Assembly (NCBI GenBank): GCA_944327295.1
Contig: CALVHF010000001.1
Coordinates: 118,161 to 182,160 of the forward strand
Source of the DNA: an uncultured Desulfovibrio sp.
Lineage (GTDB): Bacteria > Desulfobacterota > Desulfovibrionia > Desulfovibrionales > Desulfovibrionaceae
Length of the DNA: 64,000 nucleotides
Reading direction: 5' to 3'
Part shown: positions 53,222-63,971 of the stretch, piece by piece
Numbering within the stretch: the stretch's first letter is position 1
Layout: each line of letters opens with the position of its first letter
Made by a program: the position numbers and the translations under genes
Notes under the pieces: model-generated
Told to the model about the DNA's origin: nothing
The model's input: only the letters and a program-made list of their open reading frames with translations
Database searches by the model: none

Positions 53222-54358
53222 CTAGGAGTGGTAGACGCGGGGGTTCAGGGAGCCCAGAAGGCAGAGGATCTCGTAGGAAATGGTGCCGAGCTTTTCGGCC
53301 CACTCCTGAGGCGTCACCGGGTGTTCGCCCTCGGCTGACGGACCGCCGATGAGCCAGACGTCGTCGCCGGCCTGCACGTTGGGCAGGTCGGTTACATCGA
53401 ACATGGTCATGTTCATGCAGATGCGGCCCACGGAGCGCACCCTGTGGCCGTGGACAAGGGCTTCAAGCTTGTGGGTCAAGTTGCGCTGAACGCCCGTGGC
53501 ATAGCCTGCGGCCACCACAGCCAGACGCATGTCCCTGTCTGCCACGTAAATCTGTCCGTAGGAGACGCCTTCGCCCCGCCTGAGTTCCGTGACCTGAAGA
53601 ATGGTGGTGCTCAGGCTCATGACCCACTCAAAGTCTGCGCCAAGGGCTTCCTCGCTTGTGTTGGCAAAGGGATTGCCGCCATAGAGGACAATGCCGGGTC
53701 TGGAGACGTCGCAGATGTTGCACATGCTGGCCGTGTCCAGGGTGCCTGCGGAATTGAAGAGGCTGCGCAGCATGGAGGGAAAGGCGGCACACAGGGCAGA
53801 GGCCATGGAGGAGAAGCAGAGGATCTGCTGGGCCGTGTTGGCTTTTCTGGATGGTATGTCTGCGCAGGAGCAGTGCGAGACCACCATGCTCGGCACAAGT
53901 TGCGGGCTGGCCTGCAGCTTGGCTATGAGGGCCGGGATCTCTTCCTCGCGAAAGCCCAGCCTGTGCATGCCGGTCTCCACCTTGATGGCTATGGGCAGGG
54001 GCGCTTCAGCCCGGGCATGGGCCAGGGCCTTTTCAAGCTCCGCGAAGCTGCACACCAGGGGAATGAGTCCGCAGCGTATGACAATGCTCCATTCTTCCTC
54101 TGTCATGGGCGGCATGAGCGGCAGAATGTCCTGCTTGAACCCGGCCTCGCGCAAAGCCTGTCCTTCACTTGCACAGCCCACAGCAAAGCGCTGGGCTCCC
54201 GCCTGACCAAGGCTGCGTGCAACCTCGAGCAGACCGTGGCCGTAGGCGTCGGACTTGAGAACGGGCATGAGTTTTTCGGGGGCACCGCAGCGCCGGAAGT
54301 TGCGCACAAGTGCTGCAAGATCAATATGACATTGAGCCTGGGTAAAATGGCAGGACAT
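53222..54358 (-). CDS. alr: Alanine racemase
   Basis: 378 residues. A PLP enzyme that makes D-alanine for peptidoglycan. The PLP Lys is in MPVLKSDAYGHGL (near residue 33). The C-terminal catalytic Tyr region has GEGVSYGQIYVADRDMRLAVV, and VGRICMNMTMFDVTD is the beta-domain signature. AAGGAAA lies 9 bases before the ATG at 54358. A longer in-frame start upstream is rejected for lack of a site. Confidence 0.95.
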   Translation of the reverse strand: MSCHFTQAQCHIDLAALVRNFRRCGAPEKLMPVLKSDAYGHGLLEVARSLGQAGAQRFAVGCASEGQALREAGFKQDILPLMPPMTEEEWSIVIRCGLIPLVCSFAELEKALAHARAEAPLPIAIKVETGMHRLGFREEEIPALIAKLQASPQLVPSMVVSHCSCADIPSRKANTAQQILCFSSMASALCAAFPSMLRSLFNSAGTLDTASMCNICDVSRPGIVLYGGNPFANTSEEALGADFEWVMSLSTTILQVTELRRGEGVSYGQIYVADRDMRLAVVAAGYATGVQRNLTHKLEALVHGHRVRSVGRICMNMTMFDVTDLPNVQAGDDVWLIGGPSAEGEHPVTPQEWAEKLGTISYEILCLLGSLNPRVYHS

Positions 54359-55879
<1,521 letters not shown>

Positions 55880-55923
55880 GCAGAGTGGGCAAGTCAATAT
55901 GTTGCTGAACAAGGAGTATTCTT

Positions 55924-56901
55924 GTGAGTGAGTCTACACACCGCTGCGGCTGGGTTGCGCTCATGGGGCCGCCCAATGCCGGCAAGTCAACGCTGCTCAA
56001 CACCCTGATGGAGCAGAAAATCACCATTGTGACCCCCAAGCCCCAGACCACGCGCAATCAGATCGTGGGTATTTTGACGGAGCCCGGGCTGCAGATCATC
56101 TTCATGGACACGCCCGGCCTCTCCCAGGGCCGCGGTCAGCTGAGCAAGACCATGCTGCAGGCTGTGTGGCAGAGCCTGCGCCAGGCAGAAGTCATCATGC
56201 CCGTGCTTGATGCCCACACCTATATCCTGCATCCGGAGTATCTGGACAGGGATCTTGCGCCCATCATCGAGGCCCTGCGCGGCGAAACCAGGCCCATTGT
56301 GGTGGTCGTGAACAAGATCGACCTCTTCGGCGACAAGAGCCGCATGCTGCCGCTGCTCACAAGGCTCTCGGAAATCTGGCCTGATGCGGAAATCTATCCG
56401 ATTTCCGCCCTGAACAAGGACGGCGTGGAGGGACTGAAGGAAGTCTTGGCTGCCAGGCTGCCCGAACGCGGCATTGAGTTCCCCGAGGACCAGGTGTCCA
56501 CCATGCCGGTCCGATTCATGGTCTCCGAGCTCATCAGGGAGAAGCTCTTCCTGCACCTGCGCGAGGAAGTGCCCTACGGAACCGCCGTCACCATTGACAA
56601 GTGGGAGGAATCCCCGGCGACCAAGCAGACGGTCATCTATGCTACCATCTACGTGAGCAGGCCCATGCACAAGGCCATGGTCATTGGAAAGCGCGGCGCC
56701 ATGATCAAGCAGATTGGCAGCGAAGCCCGCCAGGACATACAGGAGCTGCTCGAAGGGCGAGTGCATCTCGAACTCTGGGTCAAGGTGCGCGAGCACTGGA
56801 GCGAGGACATGACCTTCCTGAGCGACCTGGAACTGGACAATATGGGCTCCTTTGTGGATCAGACGGCCCTTCCCGGAGACGCGGACAAGCAGGACAGATA
56901 G
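55924..56901 (+). CDS. era: GTPase Era
   Basis: 325 residues. It binds 16S rRNA during 30S assembly. G1 is [13 protein letters not shown]2 is in [10 protein letters not shown]3 DTPG and G4 NKID. The KH domain from about residue 210 has [17 protein letters not shown]. The start is GTG at 55924 with AAGGAG 8 bases before it. A 44-bp gap separates it from tgt. Confidence 0.97.
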   Translation: MSESTHRCGWVALMGPPNAGKSTLLNTLMEQKITIVTPKPQTTRNQIVGILTEPGLQIIFMDTPGLSQGRGQLSKTMLQAVWQSLRQAEVIMPVLDAHTYILHPEYLDRDLAPIIEALRGETRPIVVVVNKIDLFGDKSRMLPLLTRLSEIWPDAEIYPISALNKDGVEGLKEVLAARLPERGIEFPEDQVSTMPVRFMVSELIREKLFLHLREEVPYGTAVTIDKWEESPATKQTVIYATIYVSRPMHKAMVIGKRGAMIKQIGSEARQDIQELLEGRVHLELWVKVREHWSEDMTFLSDLELDNMGSFVDQTALPGDADKQDR

Positions 56902-57054
56902 CAGGACTTCTGCGCACGCCCTGTTCCCGCGAACAGCGGAGAAAGACTTTCTTTTGAGCGAGCGTACTTTTGTTCCTGTACCTCTCGGACAGGGACAGAT
57001 GCCCGGGCCCCGAACGACGGACAGGCCGGGGCAAGATGGCAAGGAGACACGACA

Positions 57055-57774
57055 ATGCTTGGCGAACGCTATGAAAAGGTGATGGAGCGCCTGGACAGGG
57101 CTGTTCAGGCTGCAGGCAGGAAGAGGGAGGAGATTACCCTGATTGCCGTCTCCAAGCTGCATCCGGCAGAAATGGTTGCCGAAGTGGCGGCTCTCGGTCA
57201 GGTGGACTTTGGCGAAAACTACGTGCAGGAAGCTCTGGAAAAGCGCGAGACTCTGGACAATATGCTGCCCCTGGAACGGAGCGCTGCCCTGCGCTGGCAC
57301 ATGATTGGGCATGTCCAGAGCCGCAAGGCCGCCCAGGTTGCCGGGCACTTCGACCTTGTGCATACCCTGGACTCCGAACGTCTGGCCCAGGCCCTGGAAA
57401 AGCGCTGTGCCCAGGCCGGGGTGCAGCAGCGGGTGCTCATAGAGGTCAATGTAGGCGAGGAAAGCCAGAAGAGCGGTGTGGACCGCAAGAATCTGTCGGC
57501 CCTTGCTGACTATGTGCAGGCCTCCTGCCCGCATCTTGAACTCCAGGGGCTCATGTGCATTCCGCCGGTCTTTGACGCCGGCGAAGCGGCCCGTCCCTAC
57601 TTTGCCCTCTTGCGCACCCTGGCCGAGAAGCTGCGCAGCGAGGCAGGCCTCTCCTTGCCGCATCTTTCCATGGGCATGTCCGGGGATTTTGAATGGGCTG
57701 TCATGGAAGGGGCCACCTTTGTGCGCGTGGGCACGGACATCTTTGGCCCCCGTCCGCCGAAAAAGACTGCCTGA
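57055..57774 (+). CDS. yggS: YggS-family PLP-binding protein
   Basis: 239 residues, a single TIM-barrel fold III domain. The PLP Lys is in LIAVSKLHPAEM, and GENYVQEALEK, WHMIGHVQSRKA and SMGMSGDFEWAV(M)EGATFVRVG are the family hallmarks. It keeps PLP homeostasis and affects amino acid pools, with no known catalytic activity of its own. AAGGAG lies 9 bases before the ATG. Confidence 0.96.
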   Translation: MLGERYEKVMERLDRAVQAAGRKREEITLIAVSKLHPAEMVAEVAALGQVDFGENYVQEALEKRETLDNMLPLERSAALRWHMIGHVQSRKAAQVAGHFDLVHTLDSERLAQALEKRCAQAGVQQRVLIEVNVGEESQKSGVDRKNLSALADYVQASCPHLELQGLMCIPPVFDAGEAARPYFALLRTLAEKLRSEAGLSLPHLSMGMSGDFEWAVMEGATFVRVGTDIFGPRPPKKTA

Positions 57775-57884
57775 AAGATTGTTTGATCAGGCTGCCTGAA
57801 TCTGGACCAGGGAGCAGGCAGGACGTCCTGCGGCTGACAGTTCGGTCAGGCAGGAAAACAGAGGCTTTTTCCTCCCCCTGGAGG

Positions 57885-57928
57885 CAGACAGGCCGCAGGA
57901 AGCACAACTGCTTCCTGCGGCCTGTCTG
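57885..57928. terminator. Bidirectional hairpin terminator (yggS / DUF4125 gene)
   Basis: A perfect 20-bp stem with a 4-base loop lies between the convergent genes. T-tracts are weak on both sides. Confidence 0.7.
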
Positions 57929-57987
57929 ATTTGGTACGGCTTCCTTTCTGCAGCTCCTGCAGCGTTGCCTGAAGCCCTTGTCGCGCC

Positions 57988-58659
57988 TCAGATGCGGCCC
58001 TGAGCCTTGCGGGCTTCCAGCTCGCCTATGGAGGCAAAGCCGTAGAACTGGGCCATGGCGTCAAGGGTGCGCTCGGCCAGGTTCTGCCCCTGTTCCCGCG
58101 CAGCCAGAACATGCTTGTGCAGGGCCTCCAGAGTGGCTTCCCCGTAGGTGCAGAGCTCGCCTTCGAGATAGGTCTCGAAGGAAGTGGCACACGCCGTATC
58201 CGAGCTGCTGCGCAGGGGACGTCCGGCAGCCCGCACATGGGGGTAGAGCCGTGTGCACTCTTCTTCCCAGGCCATATTGGCAGCCACGATGTCGTGCACA
58301 AGATCCTGCTTGCGAGCGGAGATGGCCGGCAGCAGATGTGCCATGGCGGCAAATTCCGCAGGGTGGGTGCGGCGCATCATGTAGGCGTACTTTTCCATGA
58401 CCGGATTGCGTCCCTCGGCAAGTGCCTGGTCAAGGTCTGCGGCATAGCCCTGCAGGGCGTCCATGGGCCAGCACACGAACTGGCTCTTGCGCATGATGGC
58501 AAAGGTGGCGGGATCGTCCTGACAGGAGGCGCGACCGCCCCTGTTGTGCGTTTCCTGGAAGAAGTCCCACTCCCGTTCCACAAGGGCATCTGCCAGGCTG
58601 TCCGTCTGCGCGTCCGCGGGAGGCCTGGTCTGCAGGCGCTTCAATATTTCCGAAATCAT
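57988..58659 (-). CDS. DUF4125-family protein
   Basis: 223 residues, probably cytoplasmic and mostly helical. The segments FFQETHNRGGRASCQDDPATFAIMR and YAYMMRRTHPAEFAAM match the DUF4125 family as I know it, which is found beside DUF4037 proteins in gut bacteria. Function unknown; the conserved Cys, Asp and His in these segments could form a small active site. GGAGG lies 6 bases before the ATG. It is divergent from the DUF4037 gene with a shared 236-bp promoter region, so the two are likely co-regulated. Confidence 0.75.
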   Translation of the reverse strand: MISEILKRLQTRPPADAQTDSLADALVEREWDFFQETHNRGGRASCQDDPATFAIMRKSQFVCWPMDALQGYAADLDQALAEGRNPVMEKYAYMMRRTHPAEFAAMAHLLPAISARKQDLVHDIVAANMAWEEECTRLYPHVRAAGRPLRSSSDTACATSFETYLEGELCTYGEATLEALHKHVLAAREQGQNLAERTLDAMAQFYGFASIGELEARKAQGRI

Positions 58660-58741
58660 GCAAATCCTCCGCAGTGCTTGTCCCAGGCCTGTCCCCGAGT
58701 CAGTCTGGGCTGGGCCGGGCAATTGGTTTTTCCTGCCCGAT

Positions 58742-58770
58742 TTTGTACGCTCTTGCCGCGACACGGGCAA
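58742..58770 (-). promoter_or_regulatory. Promoter of the DUF4125 gene
   Basis: Read leftwards, TTGCCC (58770-58765) and TACAAA (58747-58742) separated by 17 bp. It overlaps the region where the divergent DUF4037 promoter must lie. Confidence 0.55.
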
Positions 58771-58895
58771 TTCGGGGAAGGCGCAGGATATGGCCGGCCG
58801 TCCCGAAGCCTGCCCTTCACAGCCTTTCATTCCCCCCGAAAAAACAGGGCCGTCAGGCCCATGCCCGCGGTTTTTTGCTGCAAAGAGGAGAGACA

Positions 58896-59843
58896 ATGAC
58901 CACACTGCGCGGACTTGACTATGCCAGAAGGCTCTACGAGGAGTACGGCCGGGAACTCATTGCCACGGAGCTTGCCGATCTCGAACCCGTGATTGCCACG
59001 GGCCTGGTCGGCGAAGGATCGGAATGCTTCGGCTTTGACGACGACATCTCGCAGGATCACGACTGGGGTCCGGCCTTCTGCCTGTGGCTGCCCGAGGCCC
59101 TGCTTGCGGAGCACGGGGAGCGCATAGAGCGGGCTCTTTCCAGGCTGCCTGCACAGCTTGACGGCCATGCCGTGCGCATGGCACCCGAAGAGCGCATAGG
59201 CCGGGTGGGGCCGCTTTCCATAGAGGGCTTTTACCGCCGCTTTCTCAATGTGCCCGGCTGCCCGGAGACGCTGGCCCAGTGGCGCGCCATTCCGGAAACC
59301 TATCTGGCCGTGGCCACCAATGGCGAAGTCTTCTGCGATCCGGCCGGCACCTTTTCCGCAATCCGCGCCGGGCTGCTCGAGTTCTACCCAGAGGATCTGC
59401 GCATCAAGAAGCTGGCAGCCCGCTGCGTGGCTGCCTCCCAGGCCGGTCAGTACAATCTGCCGCGCATGCTGACCCGCTATGCCTATACCTCGGCCAGCAT
59501 CTGCCGGGCCCGCTTTACCGAAGCCATCATCAGCATGGTCTTCCTGCTCCACAGGAAGTACATGCCCTTCTACAAGTGGGCCGACAAGGCCATGGCCCGT
59601 CTCTCGCCCCTTGGGGCCGGTATTGCCGCCTCCCTGGAGCAGCTCAACTGCCTCTCCCCGGTGGAGAACAGCAGGGAACAGTTCTCGGACATCGTGGAGG
59701 ACATCTGCCTGCGCATGGTGGACTGCCTTATCGAGCAGGGTCTGGCCACGATCAGGGATCCCTGGCTCTACGAGCAGGGACCGCAGGTGCAGTCCCGCAT
59801 AGCCAGCGAGGCCTTGCGCCGCATGCCCGTGCAGTTCGAGTAG
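58896..59843 (+). CDS. DUF4037-family protein with a nucleotidyltransferase-like N-terminus
   Basis: 315 residues. Near residue 33, LVGEGSECFGFDDDISQDHDWG shows the G-S-x(n)-D-x-D layout of the nucleotidyltransferase (Pol beta-like) superfamily, with three Asp clusters available for metal. The C-terminal two-thirds are helical, with RCVAASQAGQYNLPRML and KYMPFYKWADKAM, a pattern of kanamycin-nucleotidyltransferase-type partners. The family is DUF4037; the substrate is unknown. GAGGAG lies 5 bases before the ATG. It is divergent from DUF4125. A toxin-antitoxin-like or metabolite-modifying pair is possible. Confidence 0.78.
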   Translation: MTTLRGLDYARRLYEEYGRELIATELADLEPVIATGLVGEGSECFGFDDDISQDHDWGPAFCLWLPEALLAEHGERIERALSRLPAQLDGHAVRMAPEERIGRVGPLSIEGFYRRFLNVPGCPETLAQWRAIPETYLAVATNGEVFCDPAGTFSAIRAGLLEFYPEDLRIKKLAARCVAASQAGQYNLPRMLTRYAYTSASICRARFTEAIISMVFLLHRKYMPFYKWADKAMARLSPLGAGIAASLEQLNCLSPVENSREQFSDIVEDICLRMVDCLIEQGLATIRDPWLYEQGPQVQSRIASEALRRMPVQFE

Positions 59844-59863
59844 GTCGTAGGGAATTGCCGCCA

Positions 59864-59925
59864 CAAGCAGAAAAATCCCGTCCGCAGACAGCGCGAAGAC
59901 TGTGTGCAGACGGGATTTTTGCTTG
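59864..59925. terminator. Bidirectional terminator (DUF4037 / AI-2E permease)
   Basis: CAAGCA-AAAAATCCCGTC pairs with GACGGGATTTTTGCTTG, with T5 on both strands. It separates the two convergent genes. Confidence 0.9.
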
Positions 59926-59955
59926 TTGTCAGGATCGCTTCAGGAGCCGTTTTTC

Positions 59956-61368
59956 TCAGGACTTGTGCCTGAAGGGATTCAGGCGCTGCCAGAAGGCCTG
60001 GTTCCTGCCCTGATCGTCGGACTGGGTGGCCTGCTCCTTCTGTTCGTACTGCCTGTTCAGGAGGGGAGTGTGCGCAGGACTCTTGCCGGCCTGTTCCTCG
60101 TGCGCAGACTGTGCGCCTTGCGGATCGGCCGTGACGGGAGCCTGGAGAGGGGCAGCCTTGCGCGCCCTGCTGCGTGCCGCAAGGGGGCGCACGCGCACAG
60201 GTCTGCCGGCTGGCGCACGGGAGGGTTTCCTGCGCAGGCCCGTCCTGTTGCCTGCGGCTGCGGGAACGCTGCCGGGCAAGGCCGTGGAAGCAGCCACGGA
60301 AACGGCTGCAGGAACAGCTCCAGGCACCGTTTCTTCCGTGAAGATCTGCCAGACCGTCACAAAGACGACCGCAATGAGCGGGCCAGTGACAAAGCCGTCC
60401 ATGCCGAACAGGGCAAAGCCGCTCAGCGTGGTCACGAGAATCAGGTAGTCCGGGAGCTTGGTGTCACGACGCACCAGAATGGGGCGCAGGATATTGTCAG
60501 CCAGGCCGATGACGCAGGCTCCGTAGACAATGAGCACCAGGCCGTCCAGGTAGTTGCCCACGGAAAGCAGATAGATGGCCGTGGGCAGCCAGATGATGGC
60601 TGCGCCCACAATGGGAATGAGGGAGAGGATGGCCATGGCCACGCCCCAGAGGACCGCGGCCCTGATGTCCAGAATCCAGAAGATGAGTCCGCCCAGGGCG
60701 CCCTGGGCCATGGCCACCAGGAGGCTGCCCTTGATGGTGGCCCGCATGACGCCGGCAAACTTGGTCATGAGGCGCTTTTCCCTGTGGTCCCCGAAGGGCA
60801 GGGCGCGGATGAGCATGGCGCTCAGGGTGGCACTGTCACGGACAAAGAAGAAGGAAATGTAGAGCACCAGGGCCAGGTTGGTCACGAAGTTGGCGGCTCC
60901 ACTGCCAAAGGCCACGGCATACTTGGCCAGAAAACCGCTGGCAGAGAGCGCCAGGGAGGAAAGATCATTGCTCAGGGTGCCCATGTCATAGCCGAAGTTC
61001 TGGAGCAGATCCTGAATTTTCGGGAAGGCGGCCCGTATCTGTTCGAGAAGCGAATGGATGATCCTGGGATCGCCGGTCAGCTGGTTGTAGAGCAGCAGGG
61101 CTTCCTTTGCCCCGGAATAGAGAATCCAGGCCAGGGGAAGGATGATGAGAAAGAGGGCCAGCAGCACCGTGACCAGGGCCGCCATGTTGGGACCAAGACG
61201 GGTATGCAGGCGCAGGCGGCGGAAAAGCGGGGTAAAGACTGCGGCAATGACCACGGACCAGAGGAAGACATTGAAGAAGGGCAGAATGAGCCAGAAAAAG
61301 AGACCTGTGGCTATGAGAACCAGCACAAGGAAGGCTCGGGCCTCAAAGCGCTGCATATTTTCAAACAT
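59956..61368 (-). CDS. AI-2E (TqsA/PerM) family transporter with a long basic tail
   Basis: 470 residues. Residues 1 to about 355 form the AI-2E/PerM permease with about eight membrane helices; AILSLIPIVGAAIIWLP and ADNILRPILVRRD and DGFVTGPL are the family motifs. The last 115 or so residues are an Ala/Pro/Arg/Gln-rich cytoplasmic tail with no recognised domain, unusual in this family. Substrates of such proteins vary (autoinducer-2, sodium/proton exchange, others). GGAG lies 5 bases before the ATG. rlmB-like is upstream on the same strand. Confidence 0.88.
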   Translation of the reverse strand: MFENMQRFEARAFLVLVLIATGLFFWLILPFFNVFLWSVVIAAVFTPLFRRLRLHTRLGPNMAALVTVLLALFLIILPLAWILYSGAKEALLLYNQLTGDPRIIHSLLEQIRAAFPKIQDLLQNFGYDMGTLSNDLSSLALSASGFLAKYAVAFGSGAANFVTNLALVLYISFFFVRDSATLSAMLIRALPFGDHREKRLMTKFAGVMRATIKGSLLVAMAQGALGGLIFWILDIRAAVLWGVAMAILSLIPIVGAAIIWLPTAIYLLSVGNYLDGLVLIVYGACVIGLADNILRPILVRRDTKLPDYLILVTTLSGFALFGMDGFVTGPLIAVVFVTVWQIFTEETVPGAVPAAVSVAASTALPGSVPAAAGNRTGLRRKPSRAPAGRPVRVRPLAARSRARKAAPLQAPVTADPQGAQSAHEEQAGKSPAHTPLLNRQYEQKEQATQSDDQGRNQAFWQRLNPFRHKS

Positions 61369-61521
61369 GACGCTCCTGTGTGAACCTGGGGCTCACTGGG
61401 TATTGGTCTTTGCAATTCGTGCCAGAATCAGAAACTTCCTGCGGCAGGGACGCAGATGTCTGCCGGAGCGGCACGGCCGGAAAGAAAGCGCCTGCAGGGC
61501 CGAAAAAGTGGAAAGGCGCCC

Positions 61522-62328
61522 TTAAGCTTTTTCCTGTCCGTCCGATAAGGAGGAAGTAAGGGCGTTATGCGCTGCTGCGAGGGCAAGGAGAATGCCTCCG
61601 GCCTGAGCAACATTGAGAGAATCAAAGGGACGGCTGAAGGGAATGTTCAGCCACTGCGAGCATCTCTTGGCGACGCCCGGCCGCACTCCTTTTTCCTCGC
61701 TGCCAAGCACCAGGACCGCAGGGAACTGAAGCCCCTCCAGATAGGGATTCAGGCAGGGTGCAGAAGTGCTGAAGCCTGTTCCGTAAATGGTAAAGCCCTG
61801 TTCTTCTGCATCATCAAGCGCCCTGGCCAGATTGGTGGCCCGGCAGACGGGAAGGCGGCTCAGAGCTCCAGCTGATGACCGTAAAGCTGCGGGGCCGAGA
61901 AAAGCTGAATTATGTTCAGGCAGAAGAAGACCAGCTGCGCCCAGTGCGTACATGGTGCGTGCCAGAGTTCCCACATTGCCGGGATCCTTGACCTGGTCAA
62001 GGGCGATGACAAGTGGCAGGGGAGCCTGCACGGCTTCCTGCAACAGCATTTCCAGAGACACTGTGGAGACACAGGCCAGTCTTGCCACCACACCTTGATG
62101 ATGAGCTGGGGTTTTGTCCCTGCCCTGATGGCACATTCTTTCCAGGGCGGCGTTCTCGACCAGAGTATAGTGAATGTGATGCCTGCGGCATAACTCCTGT
62201 ATTTCCTGGATCTCTGCGGAACGGGCGCCTTTGCGGCAGAAAACGCTGTCCACTCGGTCAGGCATTTCCCTGAGGGTTTCGAGTACGGGCTTGAGGCCGG
62301 GGAGAAGGGCTGGTTCATGTGTTTCCAT
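61522..62328 (-). CDS. rlmB: TrmH-family rRNA 2'-O-methyltransferase (RlmB-like)
   Basis: 268 residues. A SpoU/TrmH knotted methyltransferase, likely acting on 23S rRNA. The N-terminal 85 residues form the L30e-like substrate-binding domain. The trefoil knot has motif 1 DPGNVGTLARTMYALGA, motif 2 LVLGSEEKGV and motif 3 IPFSRPFDSLNVAQAG. RlmB (G2251) is the likely assignment from domain layout but paralogues exist. Start ATG at 62328 has AGGAATT 8 bases upstream. A longer frame upstream overlaps the divergent mltD gene and is rejected. Confidence 0.85.
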   Translation of the reverse strand: METHEPALLPGLKPVLETLREMPDRVDSVFCRKGARSAEIQEIQELCRRHHIHYTLVENAALERMCHQGRDKTPAHHQGVVARLACVSTVSLEMLLQEAVQAPLPLVIALDQVKDPGNVGTLARTMYALGAAGLLLPEHNSAFLGPAALRSSAGALSRLPVCRATNLARALDDAEEQGFTIYGTGFSTSAPCLNPYLEGLQFPAVLVLGSEEKGVRPGVAKRCSQWLNIPFSRPFDSLNVAQAGGILLALAAAHNALTSSLSDGQEKA

Positions 62329-62413
62329 AATAATTCCTGTAGGAAGAGAGTGTTTTCGGAGTTTGTATCCGAAGCCCCCCTTTAAGGCAAGAAGACGGGA
62401 TCTGGGTGCGAAG

Positions 62414-63832
62414 ATGACGAGGTTTTTTTCTGCTGACAATCAGATACACTGGGTAAGACTCGTGACCCTGTGCTTTGTGCTGGCTCTGTTCTGTGCCGGC
62501 TGCTCCTCCAAGCAAGCCGGCCTTGGCGGTCCGGGCTCTCTGACGCCCGATACGGGCGGAGCGCCTCTTACGGACAGCGAACGAGCCGTTCTTGCCAAGA
62601 ACAAGGGAAAAATCGCCCGTTCCGTGCCGGACTATGCCCAGCCCATGGTCGATCAGCAGACCAAGTACTTTCTGCGCAACGGACGCAAGACCATGGCCGT
62701 GATCTCCAAGCGATCCGAACGATACCTGGCCTATGCCAAGGGCGTGTTCAGATCCTACAACATGCCCGAGGAGCTTGCCTACCTGGCTCTGGTGGAAAGC
62801 GGCTACAATACCGAAGCGCGCTCTCATGCCGGTGCAGCCGGTGCCTGGCAGTTCATGCCCTATACGGGCATGAAATTCGGTCTGCAGCAGGACAACTGGC
62901 AGGATGAACGCATGGACATCTACAAGGCAACCCATGCGGCAGCCAGGTATCTGAAGGGTTTGTACGAGGACTTCAATGACTGGCCCACGGCCATAGCTGC
63001 CTACAATGCCGGCGAGGGCAAGATGGGACGGGCCTGCAAGGCTGCCGGAGAACGCACCTTCTTCGGTGTAGTCCGCAAGAACGACAGGCTGGACGAAAAG
63101 ACGCGACTGAAGGAAGAGACCCGTCAGTATGTGCCGAGATTCCTGGCTGTTGCAGCCATCATGGAAAATCTGGGCGAACTGGGCTTTGAGCCTCTGGATC
63201 CCAGGAATCAGCGGCAGGTCACCAGGGTGACTTTGGCCCCTGGCACAGATTTGAAGGCCATGGCCAGGGCCTGCAGCATGTCCTGGACGGACTTCCAGAG
63301 CTACAACCCCCATTTCCGCAAGAATATAAGCCATGCCAAAAGGTCCACCAATGCCTATGTGCCGGTCTGGGCCGGAGAGAGGGCCGTGGCCTACGCAAGA
63401 AAGCCTGTGCGTGTCTCTAAAACCATGTTGGCAGCCGCGTCGGGCAGCTCCAGGACAAAGGCTGGCAGAACCATGGCGGGTGTCAGGGGAACACGCAGCT
63501 ATACGCTGCGTTCAGGCGACACACTTTCCAGTGTGGCTCGTGCACACAATACCTCCGTGGCAGCCCTGCTTGCCGCCAACAGCCTCTCCGATCCCCATTC
63601 CCTGCATGTGGGCCAGAAGCTGACCATTCCTGGCACAGACGTGGCTTCTGCCTCAGGGAACGCCAGAAAGTCTTCGGCACGCAGAGGGGCATCGTCCTAC
63701 AAGGTTCAGCCCAAGGACAATCTCTGGCAGATTTCCCGCAAGCTCAATGTGAGCGTGGATGACCTCAAGCGCTGGAACAACCTTGAGGGCCAGAACATAC
63801 ACGTGGGACAGCGCCTGGTTGTGCTGCGCTAG
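62414..63832 (+). CDS. mltD: Membrane-bound lytic murein transglycosylase D-like lipoprotein
   Basis: 472 residues. The N-terminus is a lipoprotein signal with lipobox FCAGC (Cys near residue 31). The SLT domain (about 125-260) has the catalytic Glu in LVESGYNTEARSHAGAAGAW, then QFMPYTG and AIAAYNAGEGKM. Two LysM peptidoglycan-binding modules follow (SYTLRSGDTLSSVARAHNTS near 360 and SYKVQPKDNLWQISRKLNVS near 425). It cleaves glycan strands in the envelope. The ATG lacks a strong Shine-Dalgarno. Divergent from rlmB. Confidence 0.92.
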   Translation: MTRFFSADNQIHWVRLVTLCFVLALFCAGCSSKQAGLGGPGSLTPDTGGAPLTDSERAVLAKNKGKIARSVPDYAQPMVDQQTKYFLRNGRKTMAVISKRSERYLAYAKGVFRSYNMPEELAYLALVESGYNTEARSHAGAAGAWQFMPYTGMKFGLQQDNWQDERMDIYKATHAAARYLKGLYEDFNDWPTAIAAYNAGEGKMGRACKAAGERTFFGVVRKNDRLDEKTRLKEETRQYVPRFLAVAAIMENLGELGFEPLDPRNQRQVTRVTLAPGTDLKAMARACSMSWTDFQSYNPHFRKNISHAKRSTNAYVPVWAGERAVAYARKPVRVSKTMLAAASGSSRTKAGRTMAGVRGTRSYTLRSGDTLSSVARAHNTSVAALLAANSLSDPHSLHVGQKLTIPGTDVASASGNARKSSARRGASSYKVQPKDNLWQISRKLNVSVDDLKRWNNLEGQNIHVGQRLVVLR

Positions 63833-63879
63833 TCCCGGGGTAAAGAACAGGGCACATCAGAGAGCATCTTCAGCAAATG

Positions 63880-63922
63880 GGGCGTCAGGCGCGGCAGCGA
63901 CTGGCGCCCTAAAATTTTTTTT
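63880..63922 (+). terminator. Rho-independent terminator after mltD
   Basis: GGGCGTCAG pairs with CTGGCGCCC (one mismatch) around a 12-base loop and is followed by TAAAA and TTTTTTTT. Confidence 0.8.
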
Positions 63923-63942
63923 GAAAAAGGTGCAGATTTTTG

Positions 63943-63971
63943 TTGACAGGCGGGGTGCACAAGCGTAGAAA
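63943..63971 (+). promoter_or_regulatory. Strong promoter at right edge
   Basis: TTGACA (63943-63948) and TAGAAA (63966-63971) with a 17-bp spacer. The downstream transcript leaves the window within 30 bp; the consensus quality and GC-rich start resemble a stable-RNA promoter. Confidence 0.6.
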
